A stretch of DNA of 64,000 nucleotides, taken from NCBI RefSeq assembly GCF_003173715.1, contig NZ_CP029550.1, positions 4,945,501 to 5,009,500 of the forward strand, written 5' to 3'. The stretch is from Methylobacterium durans. GTDB lineage: Bacteria; Pseudomonadota; Alphaproteobacteria; Rhizobiales; Beijerinckiaceae. Shown here piece after piece: positions 1-8,183 of the stretch. The notes beneath the pieces are model-generated. The model had not been told where the DNA came from, did no database searches, and worked only from the letters and a program-made list of their open reading frames with translations. Numbering within the stretch: position 1 is the first letter of the stretch; every line of letters starts with the position of its first letter. The translations under genes and the position numbers were made by a program.

Positions 1-1
1 C

Positions 2-629
2 TGTGGCACGTCACACTACCGGGCACGGGAACTGACGAAGCTCGGCCACAATGTGCGGTCGATGCCACCGGCCTACGTCAAGCCGTATCTGAAGCGCGGC
101 AAGAAGGACGCGGTCGATGCCGAAGCGATCTGCGAGGCAGTGATGCGCCCGAGTATGCGCTTCGTGGCGGCAAGGTCCGCCGAGCAGCAAGCCGCCTTGT
201 CGCTCCACCGCACGCGCGATCTCCTCGTCAAACAGCGCACGCAGCTCGTGAACATGATCCGCGGCCTCTTGGCCGAGTTCGGCATCGACGTCCCGGACGG
301 GGTCGAACGAGCGCTTGGATTGGCGCGCCGGATCGCCGCGAAGGAAGCCGCGCCCGACGTGCCGGCCACCGCGATGCAGGTCCTCGACCTCCTGTCCGAG
401 CAGGTCCTCGACACGCAGGCCCGGCTTCAGGTGATTGACCGCTCGTTGCTGGCCTTGCGACGCAGCGACGACGTCGCTTGCCCGACAGGCGAGACACAAG
501 CCGGAGACGGCGGACCCAGGCCTTGTTGCCCTGCTCGCACGCAAGCCTGTGCGCGTGGCAAGTGTGGCCATGGCGAACAAGATGGCACGCGTTGTCTGGG
601 CGATCATGGCCCGGCGCGCGGTCTATTAG
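2..629 (+). pseudogene. IS110/IS1111 transposase, 5'-truncated by window edge and internally deleted
   Basis: The reading frame is open from the first bases and matches the complete transposase at 51384-52418 closely (PPAYVKPY, KKDAVDAEAICEAV, LSLHRTRDLLVKQRTQLVNM). After roughly residue 157 (ALRRSDDVA) the frame breaks. The downstream frame (about 497-629) resumes at ETADPGLVALLARKPV, the extreme C-terminus of the family. About 75 codons holding most of the Transposase_20 domain are therefore deleted and the frame has shifted. The N-terminal DEDD catalytic half starts outside the window. Certainly a transposase remnant and very likely inactive. Confidence 0.9.
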
Positions 630-724
630 GCTCGCCATGTCCCGACGTTGGCGGCATGAGAGGCTGAGACCACCAAGAGCCACACGCTGAGAGTTCGAGC
701 TGAGCCACCTATTGGTCGGCTCCA

Positions 725-967
725 GGAGGTTGTGAGAGCGACGCGATGTGATGGCGATACCGGTCAGGCCGGGAGCAGGGACACCCTATGGAACGTCCGA
801 GGCGTCATAGCCTGATAAGCAGATTGAGACCCTGCTCGCCGACCCCATCAAGGCCAGCAGCTTCGAACGGCTGCATCAACAGGCCGGACAGACGACTGCA
901 CCCGACCTCTGCGCTGTAACGTCGAATCTCCTCTTGCAACGCGGGAGTCATCCACAGAGGACGTTCG
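725..967 (+). ncRNA. Candidate IS1111-type guide RNA region (3' non-coding end of IS copy A)
   Basis: The non-coding stretch after the decayed transposase aligns along its whole length with 52454-52691 after the intact copy. Shared blocks include GGAGGTTG, GTGATGGCG, CCGGTCAG, AACAGGCCG and TTGCAACGCGGGAG. The IS1111 branch of IS110 is known to encode a target-choosing RNA (seekRNA/bridge RNA) in the 3' non-coding end. Conservation of a non-coding block in two diverged copies fits that. Transcript ends and folding are not established here. Confidence 0.4.
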
Positions 968-974
968 GCGAGCC

Positions 975-1754
975 TCATCTGAATGCCACGAACCCGCTGA
1001 GAGCCTGCAGGCCGCTCATCACCGCTATAGTTGCAAGCAAGAAGAGCGAGATTGCGCGATGGCGTGAAGCCGAACTTCTTTTGAACAGCTGCTCCCCCGC
1101 CCAGCTTCCCAACAGCATCAACGGCAGGCCAATCAAAATTGACGGTAGCATATCGAAGTGGATCATTCCGGCAATAACAAGACTTGCGGCGCTCGTCAGA
1201 GAGCAAGCAAGAAAAAATATCAGCAATGAGGCTCGTATCTGTGCGACTGTTAGAGGCATCGCCAGATAGTACGCGACAACAGGCGGCCCAGGCATTGCGG
1301 CAAGACCGTTGAACAGACCGGCTGCAAAGCCAACCCACCCACTATGATGGCCACTGGGAACTCTCGGGAAATTGAAGCCCCTAGCCAAGGCAAGCGTGCC
1401 GACCATGCACGCGAGGGCAATTGCGAGGCGTGCAGCGGCGGGAGAGGCGATCGCAAGTACGAGCACACCGATTGGCGATCCGATCATGGCTCCGGCGATG
1501 AGCCACTTCAACGAGGGCCAGTGCCCGGAGCGGTGAGCGTATCGCAAATCGGCGAGGCCTCCACAGAGTTGGAGACCGACGGCAAGAGGTACTGCATGAC
1601 TTGGCGGCAAGAAAAATCCTAGAAGCGGAACTGCCGCGAGAGCGAAACCGAAGCCAGCGAAGCCGCGGATCAGGGCGGCCACTAGGATCGCGAGTGCTGC
1701 GCCGAGTTGAACGTCGGCTTGGAGCGCCGAGTAGACAGAACCCACAGTCGCCAT
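975..1754 (-). CDS. TauE/SafE-family sulfite/anion permease
   Basis: A 259-residue polytopic membrane protein with about eight hydrophobic segments. It has the family-typical first helix pair containing GFAGFGFALAAVPLLGFFLP and a second repeat starting near GWVGFAAGLFNGLAAMPGPP. TauE/SafE proteins export or import sulfite, sulfoacetate or other organosulfonates across the inner membrane. The stop lies 8 bp from the conserved right end of the IS110 remnant, so the insertion sits directly behind the gene, and the native C-terminus may have been altered. soxCD lies about 9 kb away, so a sulfur role is possible, but linkage is weak. Confidence 0.88.
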   Translation of the reverse strand: MATVGSVYSALQADVQLGAALAILVAALIRGFAGFGFALAAVPLLGFFLPPSHAVPLAVGLQLCGGLADLRYAHRSGHWPSLKWLIAGAMIGSPIGVLVLAIASPAAARLAIALACMVGTLALARGFNFPRVPSGHHSGWVGFAAGLFNGLAAMPGPPVVAYYLAMPLTVAQIRASLLIFFLACSLTSAASLVIAGMIHFDMLPSILIGLPLMLLGSWAGEQLFKRSSASRHRAISLFLLATIAVMSGLQALSGFVAFR

Positions 1755-1799
1755 CCTTCATCGACTGCAGAGTTACTGCCCGAGTCGAGCTGTGCCGGA

Positions 1800-2075
1800 C
1801 CTCTGATCGGCCCGCACGAGGGGGCCTCTTTCGAAGTTAGGGCAGAGTGGGTCTCCGCTCCAAGGGTTGCTTGGCTGACCGAGCCGACCGACCTGACCGG
1901 CTGGCTTTGGACCAGGCAGAATGAGAGGATCAGCCAGGACCGGAGGAGCTGGAGATGAGAGAACGACAGAGGCTGAGCGCGGAGTAGGTCGTGCTGAGGC
2001 TGCGCCGGATCGAGGTGCAGATGGCGCAGGGCAAGAGCCTGGCTCTCGCTTGGCTGAGGCGGAAATTTCAGAGTG
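1800..2075. mobile_element. IS3-family debris (orfB/right end and orfA start)
   Basis: Between TauE and the ligase, 1800-1890 read on the minus strand encodes LGQPSNPWSGDP. It corresponds to the IS3 right-end block at 35095-35160 (LGQPLNPWSRDP) including the GGCCCNCACGAGG end. Next to it, about 1985-2070 on the plus strand reads VVLRLRRIEVQMAQGKSLAL, the beginning of an IS3 OrfA helix-turn-helix of the same family. The two pieces face opposite ways, so this is a rearranged remnant. No intact gene is present in 1755-2096. Confidence 0.6.
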
Positions 2076-2096
2076 TGGGCTGGCCACTTGGTGTGG

Positions 2097-3572
2097 TCAG
2101 CTATGGGGTTCAGTCGCCAGTGCGGTCCGCAGAGCCTTCCGGTCAGTCTTGCCCACGTTGTTCGTTGGCAAGACCTCGATATTGCGGATCTCGGCAGGCA
2201 CGTAGATGCGCGCGAGCGAGCCCTTCACGAAGGCCTTGAGAGCAGGCTCGTCGAGTTGCTCGCCCTCCTTCAGGACCACGAAGGCGACGGGCACCTCACC
2301 GAGATCGGCATCGGGAGCGCCGACCACGCAGCAGTCGCGGACAGCTGGATGCGTTGCAAGATGCCGCTCGATCAGAGCGGGCGAGATGTTCTCGCCGCCG
2401 CGGATGATCACGTCCTTGATGCGACCCGTTATCGAGAGGAAGCCCTCCTCGTCGAAGCGCCCCAGGTCGCCTGTCCGCAGCCAGCCATCGACGATTGGCT
2501 GCTCCGTGCTCCCGAGATATCCGGCCATGAGGGCGGGCCCCGAGATCCGGATCTCGCCCTCGCTCCCTCTCTCTGCTTCCGCGTTGGTGGCAGGATCGAA
2601 CAGGCAGACAACCTGGCCGAAAAGCACCGTGCCGATCGTGCCGATCTTGCGATGGTCGGGCGGGTTCATCGTGGAGGTGCAGGTTGCCTCCGACAGGCCG
2701 TAGGAAACGACCAGCGGCACGCCGAAGGCGTCCTCGATCTGCTGGTGAAGCGTAGGGGTGATCGGTGCCGAACCACAGCGAAGAAAGCGGAGCGCGGGGA
2801 AGCGCTCGCCAGGTGTGAGGTGCGGGAGCATGCGCGCGTAGATCGTCGGAACGCCGGTCATGTAGGTCGGCGCATCGTTGCGAAACGCCTCGATCGCGGC
2901 CTCCGGTCGGAAGCGGTCGTGGAGGATCACGCTGGCGCCGGCGAGGAAGGGGACGATCAGCTGATTGTTGACACCGTTCGTGTGATAGAGCGGCATGACG
3001 TGGAGGAGCCTGTCCTGCGGGCTCGTGCCGGTGTGGCGCAGAACCCCGTCCGCATTGCAAATCAGGCTGCCGTGCCGCAGAACGACCCCCTTCGGCCGGC
3101 CGGTGCTGCCCGAGGTGAAGAGCAGCATCGCGATGTCGTTGCTGTCGAGGCCGTCATCGATGAAGACGCCGCCGCTGTTCAGGGTGCCCAGACCCCGCAC
3201 TGCGACGCTGCGGGGTGACTGATCTACGAAGCGGTCGATCAGGCTCTCATCGACGACGAGGTAGCGCATCCCGACCGTCTCCGCCTGCTCGGTAACGGCC
3301 TCGGACGCGAGCCCGGGCTCGATGAAGCAGACGCAGGCTCCGGCCTGCATCGCGCCGAAGTAGACGGCGATCGCGGCAACGGTCTTCGGTGCGATGATGC
3401 CGACCTTTGCTCCGCGCGCGATGCCCCAATCGTGGCACCCAGCGGCGTAGCCATCGATCAGGCGGCCAAGTTCCGCATAGGTCAAGGTCGCGGGACCGGA
3501 GATGGCCGTCCGGCCGGCCTGCGCATGCTGCGCGATCGCCTCTCGCAGGCGTGCGCTGATCGACGTCGTCAT
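2097..3572 (-). CDS. AMP-forming acyl-CoA synthetase/ligase (ANL superfamily)
   Basis: A 491-residue adenylate-forming enzyme. The P-loop-like motif TSGSTGRPKG lies near residue 155 and the adenine motif VSYGLSEAT near 290. WLRTGDLGRFDEEGFLSITGR carries the ribose-binding Asp, and VGKTDRKALR near the end holds the catalytic lysine. It activates a carboxylic acid to its CoA thioester with ATP. Substrate is not predictable by eye. It is the last gene of the minus-strand operon that starts with IclR at 7900, 29 bp after the CoA-transferase beta subunit. It probably activates a substrate or a downstream fragment in the same pathway. Confidence 0.9.
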   Translation of the reverse strand: MTTSISARLREAIAQHAQAGRTAISGPATLTYAELGRLIDGYAAGCHDWGIARGAKVGIIAPKTVAAIAVYFGAMQAGACVCFIEPGLASEAVTEQAETVGMRYLVVDESLIDRFVDQSPRSVAVRGLGTLNSGGVFIDDGLDSNDIAMLLFTSGSTGRPKGVVLRHGSLICNADGVLRHTGTSPQDRLLHVMPLYHTNGVNNQLIVPFLAGASVILHDRFRPEAAIEAFRNDAPTYMTGVPTIYARMLPHLTPGERFPALRFLRCGSAPITPTLHQQIEDAFGVPLVVSYGLSEATCTSTMNPPDHRKIGTIGTVLFGQVVCLFDPATNAEAERGSEGEIRISGPALMAGYLGSTEQPIVDGWLRTGDLGRFDEEGFLSITGRIKDVIIRGGENISPALIERHLATHPAVRDCCVVGAPDADLGEVPVAFVVLKEGEQLDEPALKAFVKGSLARIYVPAEIRNIEVLPTNNVGKTDRKALRTALATEPHS

Positions 3573-3601
3573 GGCCTCGCTCCTCCCATTCTACGTTTGT
3601 G

Positions 3602-4333
3602 TCAGCGCAGGCGGATCGCCGCGTCGCGCTCGAACTGGCCGTCGGGATCGAGGGCGGCGAGCGCCTCCGCCTCGGCCGGGGTCGGTGCCGTCGTCGGCTC
3701 TGCGCCGTCAGCCTCGAAGGCGAATCCGGTCCGCGCCCGCACCTCGTCGAGGCTTGCCGCAGGGTGCCAGGAGGCGAGGACGAGGCGCCCGTCGCGCTTC
3801 GTGAAGACCGCGATCGGCGTCACCACGCCGTGCATGCCGCCGGAGGCGGTGACGAAGTCGAGGGTCTCGACCAGGGTCCGGCGGGAATGCTCGGTCCGCC
3901 ACGTGACCGCGCGGCGCGCGGTCGGAAGCATCACGGCGCCGCCGCCGCCGCCCGGCAGGCGCACCTTTGGGGCGTGCCAGTCGCCGATGCAGGAGACGTT
4001 GGTGCGCCCGAGGCCGTCGACCTGGGCCGCGCCGAGGAAGCAGAGGTCCATCTGCCCGCGGGTGCAGAGGTCGTAGAAGTCCTCGTTGGCGAAGATCGAA
4101 CGCGACCCTTCCGCCAGAACCGGGTCGGACGATGAGATCGGCACCTTCGAGGGGCTCGGATCCACGCCGCCTGCCACGTTGATGTAGGTGAACGCGAACG
4201 GATAGGCGCGCTTGGCCAGCAGGCAGGCCAGCATCGGCAGCGCCGAGTTGACACCGCTGAAGGTGATCTCGTTCGGCCGGACGAACCGAGCGAGGTTCGT
4301 GACGATGTAGGAGAAGCCGGACCACTCAGACAT
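3602..4333 (-). CDS. CoA-transferase-fold beta subunit (IpdB/GctB-like)
   Basis: A 243-residue class I CoA-transferase beta-type subunit. I start it at ATG 4333 (MSEWSGFSYI), which overlaps the alpha gene stop by 8 bp and indicates translational coupling; a longer frame exists. In glutaconate CoA-transferase B a catalytic Glu sits in a VESG-like motif. The aligned stretch here reads TYINVAGGVDPSPSKVP, with no Glu. Loss of this residue is what is described for IpdB, the ring-opening hydrolase of steroid ring degradation. I infer a C-C hydrolase or atypical activity rather than simple CoA transfer. Confidence 0.8.
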   Translation of the reverse strand: MSEWSGFSYIVTNLARFVRPNEITFSGVNSALPMLACLLAKRAYPFAFTYINVAGGVDPSPSKVPISSSDPVLAEGSRSIFANEDFYDLCTRGQMDLCFLGAAQVDGLGRTNVSCIGDWHAPKVRLPGGGGGAVMLPTARRAVTWRTEHSRRTLVETLDFVTASGGMHGVVTPIAVFTKRDGRLVLASWHPAASLDEVRARTGFAFEADGAEPTTAPTPAEAEALAALDPDGQFERDAAIRLR

Positions 4334-5153
4334 GGGCCGCCTCCCGGGCCTCGGGGGCTGCATCGAGATGGGCCCGGAGCACGCCGGCGGCGTCCTCCAT
4401 GTAGGCCTCGACGGCTGGGTAATCGACTTCGTAGTGCGGCCAGCAGGAGCCGGGCCACGCACCGTTCGGGACGATGCTGACCGCCTCGACAAGGAAGTGG
4501 GGCACCAGCGTCAATTCGGGCTGATCGCGAAACGACGCGCTCGACGCGACTCGCTCGGCGACGACGAGGACCCGCTTGGCGGACCGGCTCATGATGCGGT
4601 CCCAATGCGAGGTGCCGTGGACGCGCACGTCCCCCTCCTCGCTGACCTCGTTGGCCTGGATGACGGCGAAGTCCGGGGTGATCCGCGGGATGACGTAGAC
4701 CGTCTCGCCGCTGCCGTAGGGGTCCTCGACCGTCTTCCAGCCGTTCAGCGCGGGCAGGTCTGAGCCGTGGATGCCGCCGCAGGGCATGAAGGGCACGCCG
4801 AAGGCCGCCGCCCGCAACCCCGCGGTGAGGCTCGCGCAGGCGTGCTCCTCCAGGCGGATCCGGCCGGTCTCGACCGCACGCCGATACCAGGGCGCGAGAC
4901 CGAAATTGCCCTCCATCGCGACGATGCCGGCGCGCGCCCGGCTCAGGGCCCCGGCCCGGCAGAGAATGTCGATGTCGTAGCCGGGCGACTGCTTGATCAC
5001 CTCGAGGTCCTTCCGCCCCTGGCGGATCAACTCGCGCACGAGGGCGAAGGGGCCGCGGTGCAGGAAGCTGCCGCCGAGGGCGAGGGAGCTGCCGTCGGCC
5101 ACGCGGGCGGCGAGTTCCTCGAGGGGAACGATTTTCGATTTGCCGAGACTCAC
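4326..5153 (-). CDS. CoA-transferase-fold alpha subunit (IpdA/GctA-like)
   Basis: A 275-residue partner of the beta subunit. The GTG start at 5153 is chosen because GGGAGAAG lies just upstream and the protein then begins VSLGKSKIVPLEELA; an upstream extension to 5354 lacks family similarity and would overlap the crotonase gene. Family motifs are GGSFLHRGPFALVRELIRQG, EGNFGLAPWYRRAVE and CGGIHGSDL. LEEH at residues 101-104 falls where IpdA has its essential Glu (about residue 105). This supports the IpdAB-like reading. It sits 26 bp after the crotonase gene. Confidence 0.82.
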   Translation of the reverse strand: MSLGKSKIVPLEELAARVADGSSLALGGSFLHRGPFALVRELIRQGRKDLEVIKQSPGYDIDILCRAGALSRARAGIVAMEGNFGLAPWYRRAVETGRIRLEEHACASLTAGLRAAAFGVPFMPCGGIHGSDLPALNGWKTVEDPYGSGETVYVIPRITPDFAVIQANEVSEEGDVRVHGTSHWDRIMSRSAKRVLVVAERVASSASFRDQPELTLVPHFLVEAVSIVPNGAWPGSCWPHYEVDYPAVEAYMEDAAGVLRAHLDAAPEAREAAHV

Positions 5154-5179
5154 GGGCGCTTCTCCCGATTCAACAGTGT

Positions 5180-5893
5180 TCAGGCGCGGTAGGCTCGGAT
5201 GCGCTCCTTCAGCCCTGGACGGGCGGCGGAGGTCACGAGATCGGCGAGGTCCTGCGCCCGCGTATCGGCCGCGGTCGCGCCGTGGAGGGCTGTGGCCGCC
5301 TCGGGCGAGAGTCGGTTGGCCGCCTCCGCAGCGTTCGCGATAGCCTCCGGCCATTCCGCGGTCGGGATGCGCTCCGTCAGGAAGCCGTCCGCCAGCGCCT
5401 CCTCCGCGTCGAAGACGATGCCGTCGCCCAGGACGATGCGGGCGCGGGATCCGCCGACGCGCTCGGCGTAGCGGCGGGTGCCGAGCACGAGGCCGAAGGC
5501 GAGCCCCGGCATCCGGAAGGTCGCGCTGGGATCGGCGATGCGACGCCCGCAGGAGCAGATCAGATCGACGCCGGCGCCGAAGTTGCGCCCATGCGCCAGC
5601 GCCAGCGTGTCGAAGGGTGCGTGGCGGATAGCCTGCAGCAGCTGCTCGATTTGAATAAAGCGCAGGACGAGATCGCCCTCGGATTGATCCTCGTAGCCGC
5701 CGAAGTCGAAGCCGGCGCTGAAGTTGCGGCCGCTGCCCTTGAGCACGAGCAGGCGGATCCCGGAGTTGCCTGCTTCGGCGACCTGCTGGAGAAGGGCTTC
5801 GACCAGTGCGGCCGAGAGCGCGTTCATCTTGTCCGGCCGATTCAGCGTCAGGGTCAGGGTCGTACCGTCACGCTCGACGAGTAGCTCGCTCAT
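5180..5893 (-). CDS. Enoyl-CoA hydratase/isomerase (crotonase) family protein
   Basis: A 237-residue crotonase-fold protein. It has an N-terminal LTLNRPDKMNALS strand-turn, the oxyanion-hole loop GRNFSAGFDFGG (about 55-66), and a second block GRNFGAGVDLICSC. Where enoyl-CoA hydratases carry the two catalytic glutamates (PE in the P-E-x-x-x-G loop and E in the next helix), this protein reads MPGLAFG and GSRARIVLG, so both appear to be missing. It may therefore be an isomerase, hydrolase or decarboxylase rather than a hydratase. It overlaps the CaiB/BaiF gene by 4 bp (ATGA). Confidence 0.87.
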   Translation of the reverse strand: MSELLVERDGTTLTLTLNRPDKMNALSAALVEALLQQVAEAGNSGIRLLVLKGSGRNFSAGFDFGGYEDQSEGDLVLRFIQIEQLLQAIRHAPFDTLALAHGRNFGAGVDLICSCGRRIADPSATFRMPGLAFGLVLGTRRYAERVGGSRARIVLGDGIVFDAEEALADGFLTERIPTAEWPEAIANAAEAANRLSPEAATALHGATAADTRAQDLADLVTSAARPGLKERIRAYRA

Positions 5894-7068
5894 CGTGCTT
5901 CCTCCTCAGGCCGTGCGGGCCAGGGCGGGCGCCGACCCCCGGCGCCGAACACTTCCTCGTTGTGCTCGCCGAGGGCCGGTGGGTCCCGGTAGATCGGGAA
6001 ACCTTCGCCGGAGAACCTCAGGGGCGAGACGAAGGTGCGGGTCTCGACGCCCGACGGCAGCCGCACCGGCTGCACCCAGCCCATGTGTTCGACCTGCGGG
6101 TCGGCGAGCGCCTCGGAGTAGCTGTTGATCGGCGAGCAGGGCACGCCGGCCGCGCGGAAGCGCGCCAGAAGGTTCTCGCACGTGAAGTCCGCGAAGATCT
6201 GCTCCAGGATCTCGAGAAGCTCGCCCTGGTGCTGCGCCCGCAGGGCGGTCGAAGCGAAGCGCGGATCCTCGAACAGGTCCGGGCGTTCGATCGCGTTGCA
6301 GGCCGAGCGATAGAGCGCGTTGTTGCCTGCCGCCATCGCGAAGTAGCCGTCCTTGGCGCGGAAGGCTTGATACGGGGCGTTGCGGGGATGTGCGGAGCCG
6401 AGGCGGCGAGGATCGCGACCGCTACCGAAAAACTCGCTGGTCTGGAGCGCGCCCATCGCGAGCGTGGCGCCGAACATCGAGGCGTCGATATGTGTGCCCT
6501 TGCCGGTGGCGCGTGCCTGGAACAGAGCGGCCGCGATGGCGTAGGCCGCATAGAGGCCGGTGCCGAAATCCGAAATCGGTACGCCACACTTGACCGGCGG
6601 TGCTCCCGGCACGCCGGTGACGCTCATCACGCCGCTCATCGCCTGTAGGGTCAAGTCGAAGCCAGCTTCCTTTGAACGCGGTCCCTCCTGGCCGTAGGCG
6701 GAGATCGAGCAGTAGACGAGCGCAGGTCGATCGGCGCTGAGCGTCGCGTAGTCGAGGCCGAGGCGCTGCATGACGCCTGGGCGGTTGTTCTCCAGCACGA
6801 CGTCGGCGGAGCGGATCAGCTCGCGGGCGCGAGACTTGTCGGTCGGATCCTTGAGGTCGAGCGTGACCGAGCGCTTGTTGCGGTTCAGCGAGGCGAAGTT
6901 CTCGCTGTAGTCCCCGCTCATTGGCGGCCACGCCCGCATCGTGTCGCCGCCGTCAGGGTTCTCAACCTTGATGACGTCCGCGCCCATGTCGGCGAGGAGC
7001 ATGGCGCAGAACGGACCGGCAGCGACGCTGCAGAACTCGATGACCCGGATGCCGGAAAGCGGTCGCAA
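5890..7068 (-). CDS. CaiB/BaiF (class III) CoA-transferase
   Basis: A 392-residue class III CoA-transferase. The N-terminus has the family signature GIRVIEFCSVAAGPFCAMLLADMGADVIKVE, with ENPDGGDTMR following. NRNKRSVTLDLKDP and ENNRPGVMQRLGLDY, which holds the Asn-Asn-Arg-Pro-Gly segment, follow. A catalytic Asp is expected near residue 170 (FDLTLQAMSG). These enzymes move CoA between a donor thioester and a carboxylic acid. It is the second gene after IclR (16 bp gap) and is coupled to the crotonase. It probably carries out the entry activation step of the pathway. Confidence 0.92.
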   Translation of the reverse strand: MRPLSGIRVIEFCSVAAGPFCAMLLADMGADVIKVENPDGGDTMRAWPPMSGDYSENFASLNRNKRSVTLDLKDPTDKSRARELIRSADVVLENNRPGVMQRLGLDYATLSADRPALVYCSISAYGQEGPRSKEAGFDLTLQAMSGVMSVTGVPGAPPVKCGVPISDFGTGLYAAYAIAAALFQARATGKGTHIDASMFGATLAMGALQTSEFFGSGRDPRRLGSAHPRNAPYQAFRAKDGYFAMAAGNNALYRSACNAIERPDLFEDPRFASTALRAQHQGELLEILEQIFADFTCENLLARFRAAGVPCSPINSYSEALADPQVEHMGWVQPVRLPSGVETRTFVSPLRFSGEGFPIYRDPPALGEHNEEVFGAGGRRPPWPARPEEEAR

Positions 7069-7084
7069 AGCCTTACTCCTTCGA

Positions 7085-7900
7085 TCAGGCGAACTCGGCG
7101 GTCGCGCCCGAGGGCGCGTGACCCTGGGCGGCCCGCGGCGCGTGGTGTGACGAGAGGGTGATGGGGTTGTAGCCGAGCGCCCGGGACAGGCTGCGGGCCG
7201 CGTCGACGACGACGTCGCTGTAGCGGCGCAGGGCTGCCGGGTTCAGGCGGTCGGCAGGGCCGGAGATGCCGATCGCGGCGCCGGGGCGCCCCATCGCATC
7301 ATGGACGATGGCGGCGAGCCCGCAGACACCCTCACGCCACTCGCCGCGGTTGACCGCAAATCCCTGGATCCGGACCTGCTCGAGTTCACGTCGCAGGAGA
7401 TCCAGGCTCGAGATCGTGCGGGATGTGTGGACCTGAAGCCCTTCCGGCAGGTGCGCCAATGCCTCTTCCTGATAGGCGAGCAGCGCCTTGCCAGAAGCCA
7501 CGCAGTAGGCCGGAGCACGGCCGCCGATCGAAGAATAAGCCCGCACCGGATGCGGGCTCTCGATCTTGTGCAGGTAGATGACCTCGGCCTTGTCGAGAAC
7601 CGACAGGTGGATCGTCTCCTGCGTCTGCTCGGCCAGCGCCCGCATAAAGGGCTCCGCGACTTGCCGCACATCGATGCGGGCAAGGACAGAACTCGCCAGC
7701 TCGAACAGCTTCAGCGTGCACTCGTAGGTGCCGGCCGGGGTGGCCCGCGCGTAGCCTGCCGAGACCAGGGTCTGCAGCGTGCGGTGCACGTTGCTCTTCG
7801 TGAGGTCCAGGGAGCGGGCCAGATCGCTGACGCCGCGCGGCGTCTCGCTGGCGGCGAGGTGCTCGAGAACCGTCAGGCCTTTGAGGAGCGTGCTGTCCAT
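7085..7900 (-). CDS. IclR-family transcriptional regulator
   Basis: A 271-residue regulator. The winged HTH occupies residues 1-65 (LTVLEHLAASETPRGVSDLA, LTKSNVHRTLQTLVSAGYA). The IclR effector-binding domain follows (YLHKIESPHPVRAYSSIGGRAP, ASGKALLAY, GFAVNRGEWREGVCGLAAIV). IclR proteins sense small carboxylic acids. The gene is first in the catabolic operon and divergent from the MFS permease at 8184. It probably controls both and itself through the 7907-7933 site. Confidence 0.92.
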   Translation of the reverse strand: MDSTLLKGLTVLEHLAASETPRGVSDLARSLDLTKSNVHRTLQTLVSAGYARATPAGTYECTLKLFELASSVLARIDVRQVAEPFMRALAEQTQETIHLSVLDKAEVIYLHKIESPHPVRAYSSIGGRAPAYCVASGKALLAYQEEALAHLPEGLQVHTSRTISSLDLLRRELEQVRIQGFAVNRGEWREGVCGLAAIVHDAMGRPGAAIGISGPADRLNPAALRRYSDVVVDAARSLSRALGYNPITLSSHHAPRAAQGHAPSGATAEFA

Positions 7901-7933
7901 CGTTCTAATATCCGATACAGCGTTCTGGATTAT
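7901..7933. promoter_or_regulatory. Candidate IclR operator in divergent promoter region
   Basis: Directly upstream of the IclR start there is an imperfect inverted repeat AATATCC (7907-7913) / GGATTAT (7927-7933). A direct repeat CGTTCT occurs at 7901 and 7921, 20 bp apart, about two helical turns. The rest of 7934-8183 shows no other clear motif. Confidence 0.4.
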
Positions 7934-8183
7934 GCTAGGGCTGTCCCTGGAGGTCCGTCAAGGCCGCAGAAGGATAAAGTAGAAAGATCCTTACAATGTC
8001 GGTTTGATGACTGAATCAAGCGTCGCTGTTATCATTCGCTTTTTCGATTGACGGAGAGTGGAGGCATTGATTAGCGTAGTGATAGATGAGACGGCGTTCT
8101 AAATAATAGAACAATTTGGCGCTGTTCATCGACATCGGGGGCAACCCCGGACGAAGGACCACCCCGCTGTCGGGAGAGGGAAC

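Noticed and set aside
2073..3218. 381-codon plus-strand frame
   Set aside because: Exact antisense shadow of the acyl-CoA ligase; high GC makes long antisense frames common.
5282..6648. Long plus-strand frames over crotonase and CaiB
   Set aside because: Shadows of the minus-strand genes, with Arg/Ala/Gly-biased composition and no domain.
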